Positions 14,041-28,860 of a stretch of 64,000 bases of DNA are shown one piece after another (position 1 is the first letter of the stretch; each line of letters begins with the position of its first letter). The position numbers and the translations under genes are program-made. The stretch lies in NCBI GenBank assembly GCA_963277665.1, contig OY728166.1, forward strand, positions 547,147,219 to 547,211,218, written 5' to 3'. The notes beneath the pieces were generated by a model. It did not search any database, had not been told where the DNA came from, and saw nothing but the letters and a program-made list of their open reading frames with translations. The DNA comes from Viscum album. Its lineage: Eukaryota > Streptophyta > Magnoliopsida > Santalales > Viscaceae.

Positions 14041-14889
14041 TAATGATTTGAAAAAACATACAAAAAGTATCATCATTCAATTATCAATCTAATCTATGTA
14101 TCTGGGTGGGATGATCCTTTTTCCCACCTCTAGGTGTATATATAACGCATCCATATCGTGTTTGTCTACATGTCAATTATAGTGTACAATTCTCTTGTGT
14201 ATCATCCTCAACACTGACCCCATAATCATCCAATGTTACAAGTAGTGGATGTATAGTCTCACAGCCTGTAAAATGTCCTTCCTTTAAGGATAGTGGATAC
14301 TGGCTAGAACCTTCAACAACATATAAAGAAGATGGATTCAATGCAACATATGTCTACAAAGAAGGCTTAAAAAAGTATCCAACTCATACTAGTCAACATA
14401 TATCTCTACCACTATTTATGAATGAGAATCATTAGGTGCATTTTGAGAAGGAGGATGGATATCCTCCTCCTTTCATACATCTGCATCCATAATAGTGTTG
14501 CCACCCCTAGGACATCAATATCAAGCTCAGCGGCCTCAGAAGCATTGGTAGGTCAATTAAACTCCAATGATAAATCTCATCCATCGAAGGAATAAAATTT
14601 TTCATAGCTCTATGAAAACATATATGGTCAAATTCAACTCCCTCCATATGATCTGAAATGTGAATGAGACCAATGATATGCTCATCTAGTGAAAGAATTT
14701 CATCTATTAAGTAATGTTATTAAAAAATATGTTCAAAAGTGGAAAGAAGATTGATTAAATAGGTAAAAAATCATCATTTGTGTCATGTCAGAAATCATAC
14801 TAGTGATCTGCATTACTAGGATGCATACTCAAACTAATCAAATAAATCCATATATATATATATTCCTTTTAACTCGTAATCAGAACTCA
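14041..14889 (-). other. Possible 3' continuation of the plant mobile domain pseudogene
   Basis: This is less AT-rich than the tract to its left and lies directly downstream, on the minus strand, of the last recognisable PMD motif. Acidic and Ser-rich fragments can be read, as in the disordered C-terminal tails of PMD proteins, but stops are frequent and no motif is diagnostic. The link rests on position only. Confidence 0.3.
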
Positions 14890-16275
14890 TGTTATCTTTC
14901 CAATGGTTTACTATATCTGAAATTATACCACTTCCAATCAATGTCTATCTTCTTAAAAATCTTCAAGGAATGAAGTAAAGGTACATAAGAGGGTGGGTCA
15001 CGAACTGGTTCAATTAATCTGAACATCCAAAAACAATGTTAGTATGATTCTACATGATAATATGAAAATAAATCATAGGAACTATGAACCAACCGGTATT
15101 ATGAATCCCCATACAATACTATGTAAAACATTGGATGATATCATCCATATATGGAATCCATTTAATCTGAAAGAATAAATGAATAATAAAAAATGAAGAT
15201 ATGTATAGTAATATATAAATATTTAATTATAAACATAATAACCACTTAATCATCGAGTCAATGTATGTCTAACATATGTATTTATTAGTTAGCGTTGTCT
15301 CTGGAGGTATCGAAATCCCTATGTTCATGACTCAACCTATATATACAATTTTTATTGTAACATTTAATAATAAAATGTTATAAAATTATGTTACATATTA
15401 GTAGGATGTAATTATATACCATTGTACACATATAAAATCTTCTACAATATCTCCAGGAAATGGCACAGGTTCATATAGAGCTTAGTGTGGGATGTGCTAA
15501 TAATTCTAAATCTATACAAGAATAATGCATCTTCTAATTTACATATTATTTAGGAGACATCTAGTATATAGAACACTTTATGTATATGGTAGTCATGATG
15601 ACCCCCAACTATATAAGTATGCCTATCCCAAATCCTCCATTTATGGTAAATATTTCAAATGTACAAATTTATTTGAGTGGTCAATGAAACATGTACACCC
15701 ATCACCCTTAAAATTTAAGAACATGAAAATCACAGCACGATAATGTCATCAGCATCCATTGTTGGATGTCAGATTTGATGTTCTAAACAATGCATTCTTA
15801 ATCTAGTACATACAATGGAACTTTTATCATCATGGACCTCAATACACTGTAATCCATGGACATTCTCAAACCGATCTGCTCTAACTCGTCCCCTCATAAC
15901 TACACAATTGATGGATATACCAAACATAATGGACACATCCAGAGGTGTAATATTCATCTCTCCCTCTGTAAAATGGAATGTATGTGAATCTAGACTCCAT
16001 CTCCATATGAGTTCAGCAATGATCTGTTGGTTGAAAAAGGTGATGTCACGCATCAATATGCAATATAATCTAGCATGATGAAGTGGTTGGATAATAGACT
16101 GAGGTGGGAGGAGTGATGAAAATGATGACATCATTATACACATAATGTTTGAACTGGACTTCTCTATAAAACTAGTCATGAAACATGAATATCATGGTAT
16201 GAGAATAGTAGAGGACCTTCATTTTTCATGATAATTCTAGTATCATAGTTCCCCACCTCATTGTCGCGGAAAGCC
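14890..16275 (-). pseudogene. Plant mobile domain (PMD, MAIN-like) protein, decayed
   Basis: The longest open part (16,179 down to 15,769, 136 codons) carries 'IIAELIWRW' followed by 'HTFHFTEGEMNITPLDVS' at residues 66-83. This is the hallmark of the plant mobile domain (aminotransferase-like, PF10536), in which a W-x-PETHTFHLP-type motif precedes GE-x-T-x-TLEDV. Further PMD landmarks continue in order on the minus strand past stops: 'VHLKYLP' near 15,650, 'YSWGSS' near 15,600, 'IKWIPYMDD' near 15,150, 'PMIYFHII' near 15,070 and 'DWKWYNFRY' near 14,930. A gap between the third and fourth landmarks could hold an intron. PMD genes include MAIN and MAIL1, and copies ride in plant transposons. 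In-frame stops after 15,769 make this a pseudogene. I saw no terminal repeats proving that a transposon carried it. Confidence 0.75.
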
Positions 16276-19200
16276 CATATAATTTCTTATTTGCGAAGAA
16301 TTTACCAATCCCTAAGGTGCAACCTAATATTATCAAACAAATAATTTAAAAAATTGAAAAAATTAAAACAAAAATGAAACCAAAAAAAATTAAAAAATAT
16401 GGAAATTGTAGTGATGAGTGTATATTGATTAGAATGAAATGGTGTGGAATGGATGTCACCAAAATTCATACATGATACACTATAACTATTTAAGAAGTTC
16501 TCATTGATCCACCAAATCGACATATGGTTCCTATTATATGTTTACCAAAACACAAGATTCAAAAACATGTTCTCATTTATATCTCAATTCCTATAAGATT
16601 CCATGATCTCTATACCTGTTATCTAAAATGATGAATGCACTAAACCACTGGTGCATGTATCCTGGTAATACAACTGTACTCCCTAGAAGCTACACTTCTC
16701 ATTGTCAATTATTAGAACATATCATCATGATGTACTATCTTATCAATGCCACTTTTGTAATACTAAATAAAACACATTTCATTTTCCATCCTCTGATAGG
16801 ATTTTTGGGGAAATTCAATAATGTTGTTCAAATATCTATAAAATAACTCTTCCAATAACCCTATAATCTGTTGTTATTGCAAAACCTTGGGGACACTTTC
16901 CAGTCACTCCAGTATCATAGTGGTTATAAATCTATATATACTTCTACTATAATATTATAATGACCATGTTTTCCATTGAAATAAGAATCATATATTCATA
17001 CACTTCCTCTTTATCCCTTTTAATATCATAAATATGTTGATCATACCATTCATGTTGGGGATCAATTGATAGAACCCAAAAAAAATAATGTATCAAAAAT
17101 ATATTAAATTTTAGTCAAATATTTTTTTAATTAAAACAAACCCAAAATCAGGATTAACTTATTTAAATCATTATCTTCTAAATTCTTTTGATCATTACTT
17201 GCAATGTGTCTAATTCAATATCGATGATAAGCATTCATATCTCTCAATGAAATCTCATTACGATTTATGGACTCCATAATAACTTTTTTGTGATCATATA
17301 AAAGACATTTTACCTGACTTTGTGTGACATAAATGCATATACGTGCCAAAAACATACATTAGGATTCAAAATTAAATTTTAATATAGGGTAAATTAGTGA
17401 TTCATGGCAAAAATTCCCAAAAAAAATCCTATTATACATAAGCTTTATCGATCAACTAGGTGATTGAGGGACATGTAGTCAACAATGACAAAATCTTAAA
17501 TAATTTTATTATTTAGATATAATAATTATATATGTTGTGAAAAAATTGCATATGATTCATCACAAAGACCATTCAATTATAAAATTTCATTCAATTTGGA
17601 ATTTTATGATTCACTATAGGAAATCTATTAGTTAAACAACTTTTGGATTTTTTTTCCAGAACAAGGGTCCATGGGAACACCCAACCATTTTTTACCTTCT
17701 CTATAATAATAGTTGATATGAACTCCCCAACATTTAATGATTTTTACCACAACATGATTTTATGTACACAAGTATGTGGGCCTTCTATTTTTTTATCTTC
17801 CAATATGAAATTTAATTCATATATTTAACTTAATCATAATTTATATTCAGGACCATATGCTTCACATATAATGAAATATTTTTTCTTCATCGACTCATTA
17901 ACAAAATGTTAAATGTTTCACTAAGTGTTATTATTTAATCCCATTTATTGAAACTTTTATTTAAAAATCCTACCAAATATAGATGGTGATATCAGTTGTT
18001 ACAGATCAATTTCCTATAATTCTTGTAAATTCAGATGCATTTATGTCGACATCCAAATCAATTTTTTTCATGCATCATTCGCACAACTATTGAAGTTAAT
18101 AATGATGGATGATAATCACAAATTATTGTATGTCATTGATTACTATCTATCATTGGAACCTCAAATGGTTTCTTTCCCACATCACTCGCACCCACGTCAT
18201 CACGTGATGCCTCAATAGATACTTAATCCTCAGATAAACTGTTATTCAATATAACATGAGTACACAAAAGGGATATCCTCTACATTTCCATCATAATTCC
18301 AATAATCTTCTTGATAATTTTTTTCTATCATAGGATTCATGTGAGGATAAAATGAATAATAGTGTTTTCAAGTTACAAAATCTATAGATCTGAAAAAACA
18401 ATTTTTTTGTAGTTGAATTTTTCACCATATCAATATCAAGAATCACCACAAAAAATTCCTTCAAACCATTACTACACTGTTTCCTAAATAAAATAGATTC
18501 ATCCTTCAAATCCTCGACATAAACCATATTTTACCTAGTGTGCAATAACATTTAGGATATTGAAGATGTCAATAAGTTATTGATTGAATTTATTGATCAT
18601 CACACCATTTTAACTGACTAAGATTCTTATTGTGAACTACTTCCAATGTGAAAAAATAAAAAATATATTTCATTCATGATGTTGTATAGATATAGATAAA
18701 TCCAATCTCGGTATAAATTACCTCATATTTGAAATATATTTATGTCAACATAACAACCTAGAAAAAATAATTATTCAAATATTATTTACTACCTGACTAT
18801 TTTATATTATTTAACTTGGTTATGATTAAATAATTTAATTTACCTTTAGAATTTATCTATGGATTGGTTTGTCATTATTTATGAAACCAAAAAAAGGTGT
18901 GTCCTTTCACATCTATTTACTTAAATTTCAGCCACTATTAGGCTTTTCTCATATGTCTTGTAATAATATGGCTTCAAATAGAAAATGTTCTTGAAGAACA
19001 CAATTTTATTACAATGATACCCAAAAATAATGAAGGGGGTATAGGTGTTTCAGATACATAATATTTTTTATGTGGACGTGGTGGTACTTAAAAACATAAA
19101 TAGATGGATAAAGCATGTTCATCAATGATGAAAACAAAATGAAAATATTTCAAATTATATTACATGAAAAAAAGACATGCATTTCCAATCATACATTTGC

Positions 19201-22200
19201 TGGTCTTTTCAATATCATTAAATTGATAAAAAATAAATAACTAGAACAAAAAAATAAACATGTGATTTCAATCATACACTAAAAAGTCATATAAACATTA
19301 GTTAACATTTTAGATTGATAATTTTTTTCAGATATATATTATTTTTTAAAATTTGTCCCATTATGTAATATATATGATAAATCATATATATAAATACATC
19401 TATTTAAAATCAGACTTTCACGATGATTTATAATTATTATATTATATAATCCTTATTGAAATCCTTAACCAATATACTTAAAATCACAGTTGAAGTATAT
19501 TGATTATGATATGAATACCAAACAAAATTTAATATAATGTTAAATATTTTTAAACCACATAATCAAATGTTTCAAAAATATTAATTACATATGAATAAAT
19601 AACTGTGAATTGATCTTGAGAATTATTCTATGGATTAGTTTATGCATATCTAATCTAATAACCAAAACCAATGGGTAAAATCGTGAGTATTTATTATCAC
19701 ATATTTTAGCATCCACCAGACTCCAAAAAAATGATTCATGTTGAATGCCTCTTGTCAAACGCCTCTTATCCAACGTCTCTTTTCGAACACCTTTTTATAA
19801 CAAATTTTCTCAGTTGAATGCGATGGGTTTTTGGGTTAGGAAATAGATTTCATTTTTTGGTTGACATGAATAGATTAATATACTAAGAGAGGGAAGTCTT
19901 AGAGTTTATCAAGGTAAAAAATAAAATCTAGTTTTTAATAATTATATAACCACATACATAAAAAAGGTATGAAATTTAAATTATGCATTTCTCAGTCATC
20001 TCAATATTAGTCATCTCACAATACTCTTAACATTTTTTTTGGTATTATTATTAATTTCTATATAATATATAATATTACATATAAGTGGATGTAATATATA
20101 ATAAATATCTTCACCTTCATTTCATTGTTTTTTCTTTTCAATGTGTGTTTGTATATGAATATATATATTTATTTAAAAATAAAATAAATTTAATTTATTT
20201 AATGTAATATAATTTAAACTTGCATAGTATATATTAATATACTCTACAATTGAGTTATTTTCAATTTTATAAAATTTCATCTGTATATATAATATTTTTA
20301 CATTTATTATCATTGAAAAATATATGTAATTATATTTTTTTACTTTTTTCCATTGAAGAATAAATATTTATAATAAATATAATTTGAAAATTTTATTTAT
20401 AATAATTTTTATTATAACATTAAAATATATATGACATGTATATTTTAATAAATTTAAATATGATACATCATTTAACTAATATATTTTTTATAATATATAT
20501 TACCACCTTTGTCTATAGAATATAATCATTAAAAAAATATTATCTACTTAAATATAAATTACATTTTATTGATATCATTTAAATTATATAATCACATAAT
20601 TTATATTTTTTAATTATTAAATATAAATTAAATCATACAAACAACTAATATTTATGTATCCATACATTTATTCATTGATACACATTAAAAAAATAAATCT
20701 TACAATCGGTAGAAATAATACTTTTACAATATAAACATTATCTTTTTAAAATATCCATAAATATATGTTGAGAAAAATTTTATAAATGGAATCACAACCA
20801 GTAATAGTGGAGATGAATGAGATTTGGTGTGGACATCCTATTATAAAAAATCATCAGCCAGATGCATGAGCATTATTCATCCATCTTTTTTCACCACTAG
20901 AAAGAATTTTGAATGAGGTCCACACATCCTTTATTACACAGAGGAAATGTGAATGTACTTAATTATTTCTCAGATACATAAGGATATATGGAAAGCATGT
21001 TTGTGCTTCTTTCATAGAATGGAGAACAGTGAATGTGGTTGACGCTTCATAGACCAATTATAAAATAATTGGATCCCCTACCCCTTTTATTAAAATAATT
21101 AAAAAAACCCATTAGAGACCCCTTAAAATGAGTCACAACTACAAAATTATTGTATATGGATTTATGGTAATGAATCTATAATCCTAATATTTTTAAAATA
21201 ATTTATGATCGATAATCTATAAAACACACAACATTGACATTAAATGAACAATGTAAAGGAAATATTTTAATGTTATATTTGTATCCTAGCCACTGATTTA
21301 GAGGTAATGAGTTATATGAAAAAAATAATGAGTTATTTGTTAATTAATGATTAAAAAAATGTTTTTATTAAATAATATAAAATAAACACTAAAAGTTTCA
21401 ATAAAGTATTTTTTTCATTACATTTATGTATTTGTCAAAAATAATTTTTTACCTTTTTGTGACTAATTATTAAAACTAATTTTTTGATCCTTTAGTTTTT
21501 ATATAAAAAATAATTTCTTTTTTAAATATGTATATTAAATGTATCTTAGGGTGATATATTTTTTTATTTTTTCAAATATATTAAATTTTTGAAGAACAGT
21601 AACGTTATAGGTTTTTGTAAAATTATCATTTGTTTTAATTAAAAATAATCATAATGAAAATAAATTTATTATAAGAACATATTTCTTAGTTCATTTTAAA
21701 AAATATAAATAAATATATTTTTATGATAATTATATATTATTTTTAAATTAATTCATTTTTATCCTAATAAAACATTTTTCTAAATAATTGTTTTTCACTA
21801 CGTATTAACAATTTATATAAATATTTATTTTTACACTACTATGTATTGAAAGACGAATAATGAATTGAATATTTTTAATTATGAGGTCCAACCTTTTTTA
21901 ATAGTACAATTTTAATATTATTCATTATGAATTGTAAATATAACGACTTTGTGTTACCATGATAGGATTAAATCATTTTATTATTGTTAAAAATTTTATT
22001 ATTGGGAATATAAATTACCATAAATATTTTTTTAATCTATTGCATAAGTGGTGAACACTATTATCATCCTTTATTTTTATTTATGGAAATTTTTTACAAT
22101 TGTTTATTAAAAATGTTATATATATTACTTTATGTAAATACAATATCGACAATTTATTTTACTTGATTTTGTTATGCATAATATTCTGTGAGAGATATAA

Positions 22201-25200
22201 AATGAAATTTATATATATATATTTAATTTAAATACAAATGTATTTTTTCATGTAAATTTATTTTTAATTTTTAGTAATGAAATATTTATATTAAATTCTA
22301 ATACAACACCAACACAGTTCTTGTGAAAGCTGTAAAAGAATTATGTAAATAGTTTTAAATTCTCAAAAATAAATTATTTTCCTAATCTATTGAGTTCCCT
22401 GAATTTAATAGACATATATAACATTTCATGGATTATTTAACCATAGAAAATAGTATTCCCTTATTTTGATGTTGTTTTAAACATCAAATTAAATGAATAG
22501 TGTGATATTTTATGATAAATGATATTATATAAAATAATTTTAAAATCATTAAATAATTAAAATTTTATAAATTTAATAAATTAGATTAAAAATGCTCTAA
22601 AATTTCATCGCATTTTCATTTATGATCCAAATTTCAACATATATATACAATTATAACCCTTTAATGTTGAAAATGTAATTAACAATGTTAATATAAAAAT
22701 TCTCTAACCAATAGTTCATACCGAATTATTTGGTTCAAAAAAATATCTAAAAATATCTAAATTCAATTGGATTATCACATTTATATTATATCCTCCTTAT
22801 CATCAAATCTATTTCAGTTTTTAACAACATGACATAAATTAGAAAAATATTAAATTAAAATATTTCATTTATTTCAACATTGATATTAATGATATTTTAA
22901 CTAGATATTAATTTATTAAATTAATTAAACACATAAAATACAATGTTCATCCATGTGAATGTGATATAGTTTAAAATATTAATCATTTTCATTTTGTTTA
23001 AATTTTTTATTTTAGAGTGCTTTCTTGAGACCTAAAGTAAATGAATTATTTTCACAGTAGTTTTTTGAAGGGTTAATTGGGAGTAAAAAGTAAGAGATTT
23101 GGGTAAAAAATATCCAAAACATGTAAAATTTTATTTTTATTATTTTTTAGAAATAATTATAATAATATATTCTAATTATATAATATCGAATCCATTTTTA
23201 GAAATTAATATTAATTTAATAATTCATTTAATTCCAAGAGTACCCTACCCCTCACTTCTACAAGGTATCCTTATCTACAACATTCCCCAAAAACCCAGAA
23301 CAATTTATTTATAATAATAATTTTCCAAATCTCATCCTGAAATTTCACCCCATATTCTAGAGGACTTAATTTTTTTGAATTCCTTAAATATATTTCTTAA
23401 GGTGTAATGGAATTAATGTTATTTGATAGAGAGGTATATCTTTGTACTTAATTTTATTGTTTAATTTCTTCTTTTATATCCTTAAAATTAATATTTGAAC
23501 ATGATTAAATAAAAATATTTTTATCATTTATAATCTAATTTTTTTATTTAAATTTAATAACCTATATTAATATTTTCTTACATAAATTGGGAGACAAAAC
23601 GTTCATTTTTGAGTAATTTGGACTACCATCTTAAAAACTGGTTTGATTTATTTTCCACCACTAACTTTTATGAATGATAATAATGATGGATTTAATTTAT
23701 ATAAATTGTAGTCATGATGTAATTATCCTTATTTAAAGATATGATATCAGATATATTCATTCCATTCATTATATTGGAAAATGATAATGTCATTCATGTG
23801 TATGTGATGATTATTTCCTCCATGAAGGGATATGACATGTTTTTCATAACCCAATAACATTGATAGTAAAAATGACAATATAGAAGGAAATGATATAATA
23901 TATATTATATAATAATAATTCTATTAGGTTAAAATAACACATACGTAGTTTAAAAAAATTTATATGAAAATTGGAAATGATATTCATACATATGTGCAAC
24001 ATACAGTTTCCATTTATTATAACATAGTCAATATTTAATAACAATCATTGATGGGTTTATTTAATATAATTATTTATGTTAAAAAGTAGTAAATATTTCA
24101 TGATAATTATTATGGAGATTATCTAATATTTATGTCTTTGACCATATCAATCTTATCACAATAATTTTGTACAAACTATCCAATTATAATGAAAATATAT
24201 CCCTTGAACATAATTAATTTATTAATAAAATATAAAACTATATTAATTTATAGAAAATAAATTATAATACTAAAAATGTTATTATGAAATTTAATAATTC
24301 ATATAATTTTATAAATCAAGATGATAAATAAATTACATGATGAATCATATTTAGGGAATAGTACACTTTAACTTAAGCCCACGTTTTAATGTTTTAAATT
24401 ATTATTTTTAACTCTTTTTATTATATAACTAAATTCATAAATATTTTATAATATTAATTTATATGTAAATATATTATATTCATGGGAAATGTATAGTATT
24501 TTTTTATTTTATTTAAAATGTATTTTTAAGGATTATTTTTAGGTATATTATATAAAACATTTTGACTTTCTTGGTAGTTGGGAAAATGATTGTTATATTG
24601 TAACATATAATGTTTCACTGAATTAAAAACAATAACTAGAATTTCATGTTTTTCATGAATTAAAATATTCTTTTATTCTTATTAATTAAATATATTTCTT
24701 TCCTTCTTAGAGATATTTTAGTTTGGAATATGGATATTTAAACAGAAAGGATATTTTAATTTCAAAAAATGTTTTCCATAGGAATATTAGTGATTCTGAA
24801 ATAGCTTATAACATGGATTAACTCGATAAATCATATATTATGGCAAATCCTAATATAGATCTAAAATTCCTTATGTTACATTACTTGTACTAATAGGAAT
24901 AAATAATTGATTTGACAATAGAGATTTCTTCTATGGATTTATCTAGGATCTATTAATTTATACATTGATCATAATATGACTTCTGAATAAAATTCTATAT
25001 GATTCCAAATTGGGTTTTGTTTTTCCAGTTTTCTATTTTTAACTATTTTATGTGTTCTCAAAATGAGTTTTACCAATAGATTTTATATATTTTGTAATAT
25101 CAATGTATAAAATAGTAAAGGAATTTTTTTCAATGAATTTTTTTCACTAGATTAATTATTTATTTACATTAATTTCCCTACACAATATTTAATTTTATCA

Positions 25201-25852
25201 TCCTAGATTTTTAAAATTATTGAAAGGTCATCGGGATGATGATAAATATTTAAAATGTTATTTTTAAATATATGGATGTTACCATGAATGGAGAATTAAT
25301 TTCACTATAAAGAACATATTTTTAGTGAATAATGGATAATTTGGGAAAATGTTCACATTGAAATACTCTTTTAATCCTATAAAACTATAAATTTATAATT
25401 TCTTTTTTTATTAATGAGATCTAAAATATTATATTTATGTTATATGTTTTTATGTGAATAAATTGGCTTAGATATATTTTTAAAATTTTTGAAATAAAAA
25501 TATAATATTTATGCACCATATCCATAAGTGCATGTTTTGGGATTTTATAGTTGATAGAAAAGAATGTTTTAGATTAAAATGGATATTATGTTATTTATAT
25601 AAGAGGTAAACATAATAGTGATGTATTCTATTCTAACTTTATAAGTTAATGTTTGATAAAAATAAGAATGGTTTAGACCCCTATTTTAATGATTTATTTG
25701 GTGGATGTCTTAGATGATGAGGAATTTTTTGGGTGTCATTTATTGTAATATAACTCTAGAGTTTAGTGTGAATTCATGTGAAAATTTAATTTTTATAGGT
25801 GTGTATTTACATATTTTTTGAATAAATATTATAGGTTTTTATCTACATTATG
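16276..25852. other. AT-rich gene desert, no gene seen
   Basis: About 9.6 kb of strongly A+T-rich DNA. Open frames stay below 80 codons and have AT-driven composition. I found no exon series, RNA gene or terminal repeats. A short 14-bp tandem repeat is listed separately, and (AT)n runs occur near 22,210. Its decay state matches that of the first 14 kb. Confidence 0.5.
19747..19801. repeat. Short 14-bp tandem repeat, about four units
   Basis: Three 14-bp units of the form GCCTCTTGTCAAAC (19,747, 19,761, 19,775) and a fourth shorter, more diverged one (19,789-19,801) run head to tail. They are slightly GC-richer than the surrounding DNA. No function is evident. Confidence 0.6.
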
Positions 25853-25857
25853 TTTTA
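25853..25857. repeat. Left target-site duplication of element 1 (tttta)
   Basis: Five bases directly before the TG of the 5' LTR. They match the right flank gttta at four of five positions, as expected for an old 5-bp Ty3/gypsy duplication. Confidence 0.55.
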
Positions 25858-28299
25858 TGTAACACACCAAGATTTTATGAGAATTTTTTTAATTTCTTTG
25901 ATGTCTTGTGTTGTATGATACACCATGATTAGCTTATGCTAATTTCAGTATCGTATTATCTTTTATTATACGCAAACAATATTCATGGCTTGTGTTGAAT
26001 GCAATAGAGACCCTCCTCAATAGCTTGTGTTGTAAGCAATACAATGTTTCACTAATCAACAATATATTGTTATAATATAATTATGAACTTTCCGCTATTA
26101 ATTTTATTAACCGCATTTTGTATTTTATAACATTATAATTCAACCAACAAATTTTTTAAAACATTGTATGATAAAAAATTATTTGTATAAACGAATTATT
26201 TTTTTAAAAAAAATTTTGTTTTTCCACATTTTTATGGCGCACCCATTTGAAATATAATATTTGACACATTTATAAGTTCAATTTGAGAAAATAAAATAAT
26301 TATTTGCTATAAGTATATAAAAATTTACTTTGGATAATTTTTTTTAATAATTTTCTATTAACGTTCATATTTTGATGAATACTAAAAATACGCTAAATTT
26401 TAATTAGAAAATAACTTTTTTCATCAAGATAATTTATATGGTTAAATAATAATATTGAATGGTTTTAAATTATAAATAGAATATATTTTTCCCATTTAAT
26501 ATTATGTATGTCGTTATCATTAAATTTTCATTGAATTCATAGGTAAAAACATTTCAATCTTTTGCAATGTATTAACTTTTAGATTCTGTATTCTCAACAG
26601 TGGGATTAATTTTTAATTAAATACTGAAAATTTTGTTTTTTGAATTTTGAAAAATGGATTCCATATTTGGAATCAGTATTTAAAAAATATTTTAATAGGC
26701 TACTTTTTATTTTTAGACATTATGAATAGTAACAACAGTAAATTTTATTTATTATAGTAAAATGTAAATCATGTAATTTAGGGTAATAATAATATTATAA
26801 AATTATCCTAAAACATGTATTAATATAATTGGATGATTATATTTCGCCCTAAAATATACTTGGATCTAAATGGTATCTTTCGAAACCCACTTGGATGGAA
26901 TTATGACCTTTAATTTATTTTATTTAAAAACGTGAAATATGTCCCACTGAAACATTAAAAATTAATGTAATTTTGAAATAATGTTATACAGAATATAAAT
27001 TCAATTATAAATACTCATTTTAAAGATAATTTTTTTTCTTAATAAATGTAATTTATTTGTGATTTTTGAGGAATATATAATTATGGTAATAGCTTATACA
27101 TTAATGATGCAAGAATTATTTATTTAGTGAAAAATCAATAATATGGTTTTTACTAAAATAATAATACCCATCAAAAGACCTGAAACATGACCAATACTTA
27201 TTGGTAGAGTATATCTATACCCTAATAATCCATGGTTCTACTTCTAAACCATTTTGATCCTTATAAAATAGATTATGACATTTATATTATTTTATTTTAA
27301 ATGATGTCTAAGTTGTCATCTTCATACTTTAATAATGATAAAATTTTAAAAGTTATGTTTTTTAGAAGATAAATTCGACTAAAAGTATTCTTATGAAAGA
27401 TATTAGATTTATATTATTCATAGTAAATTATTTTTTTTCAACAAATTATTATATTAAATAATCATAAAAAATTGTTGTAGTAATTATTTTATTAAGAGAA
27501 ATATCAAATAAATGGTTATAAAATATTAAAATAAATATTATATGAACTAATTAGTTTGATACAAAAAGTTTATAGATGGATATGACCTGTTATAATATTT
27601 TAAATATTTTGGTTCGAACATATCATTTGTGTGGATTTTATTTAAATTCTAATAAATAAATAGTGTCAAAATTGACACTATTGATATTTTATATAAATAA
27701 CATATTATTAAATTGTTTACAAATCACAAAAATATATTAAAATTATAAATATAAATTTATATGGTCTAAAATTTCATATTTTATTCAATTATGGACATTT
27801 CACAACACATAATTAAGTATTTATAATCCTTTAAAATTTAGAAATTTATTACCACAAATGAGATTAAATAGATTAAATAAGGATAAATCCTATTGATAAG
27901 CTTTAAAATAATTTTCCAACATGACTAAATTTTATTGGATGATAATATTACAACCCTATATCATTAAATCTTTGAATGTGAGACATTTTTAACGTTTTTA
28001 GGTGGGGTTTGATTTTATAATAAAAAAATAATTTTGAGGTTTCCAAAAGTGCCCCTCTCCTCTCATAGAAAAGGGTACCTCCTCTCTCTTCTCTTCAATA
28101 CATTTAAATTCTCCAAGCTCGGTAATCCTCAGAAAAGTAATATTATTAAACAATATATTTATATTATAGAGGATATGGTATTCTCAAAATGCCAACTCTA
28201 GTGCCCTAAGTGGATGTTTAAAAGAGGCATGTTGAGGAAGTGGAAATCTCTTCTACCGATTCATTGAAGTTTCATTCTTCTTCTACATCATATTCATTA

Positions 28300-28860
28300 G
28301 TTGTTTCATTATAAAGTAATAACATAAGTATCACTAATATATTGATATGTTATTATAAATTTGAATCAACCCTATTTCATCTTATATCTATCCTATGAAA
28401 AACTAAATCATCGTGCATGCGTACGTACGACTTACCATCTCCACGTCATGGTGTAATTTGTTTTTCATCACCAACCAACATGGATGGATATAATAATGGA
28501 AGAAATAAATATATATGATTTATGTAAAATGATATTTATTCAGAAATATTATACACCATATACTTCAATACAATTTCACAATCAGGGGAATGATATCGTG
28601 GATCATGCATACACACAACTTACCGTCTCCACAACCGGATGAGATTCATTCTCCATGTTAAACATTAAATAATGATTATAAAGTATATATAATGAATAAT
28701 AATGAGATATACGACAGAATAATGATATTGGATTTATGTATATATATATATATATACATAATTTACTTCCATTCAATTTAATAAGGAAATGAAAACAGCG
28801 TTCATGTATACGTATGCCCGACCGTCTCCATGAACTGTATATTTCATTCCATTTATCGAA
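28300..28860 (+). repeat. Three about-190-bp sub-repeats in the 5' LTR of element 1
   Basis: Three successive units each contain a GC-bearing core close to 'catgcgtacgtacgacttacc' followed by 'gtctccac'. Cores lie at about 28,412, 28,600 and 28,797, roughly 190-200 bp apart and separated by AT-rich arms with similar words (aatgatatttattc, ttataaagtatata). The first core holds an 18-base perfectly alternating purine-pyrimidine run at 28,412-28,429. The same triplet occurs in the 3' LTR. Confidence 0.75.
28737..28757. repeat. (TA)n microsatellite inside the LTR
   Basis: An uninterrupted TA dinucleotide run within the third sub-repeat. The matching place in the 3' LTR (about 36,100-36,117) has a shorter run, so the tract has changed length since insertion. 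Confidence 0.75.
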
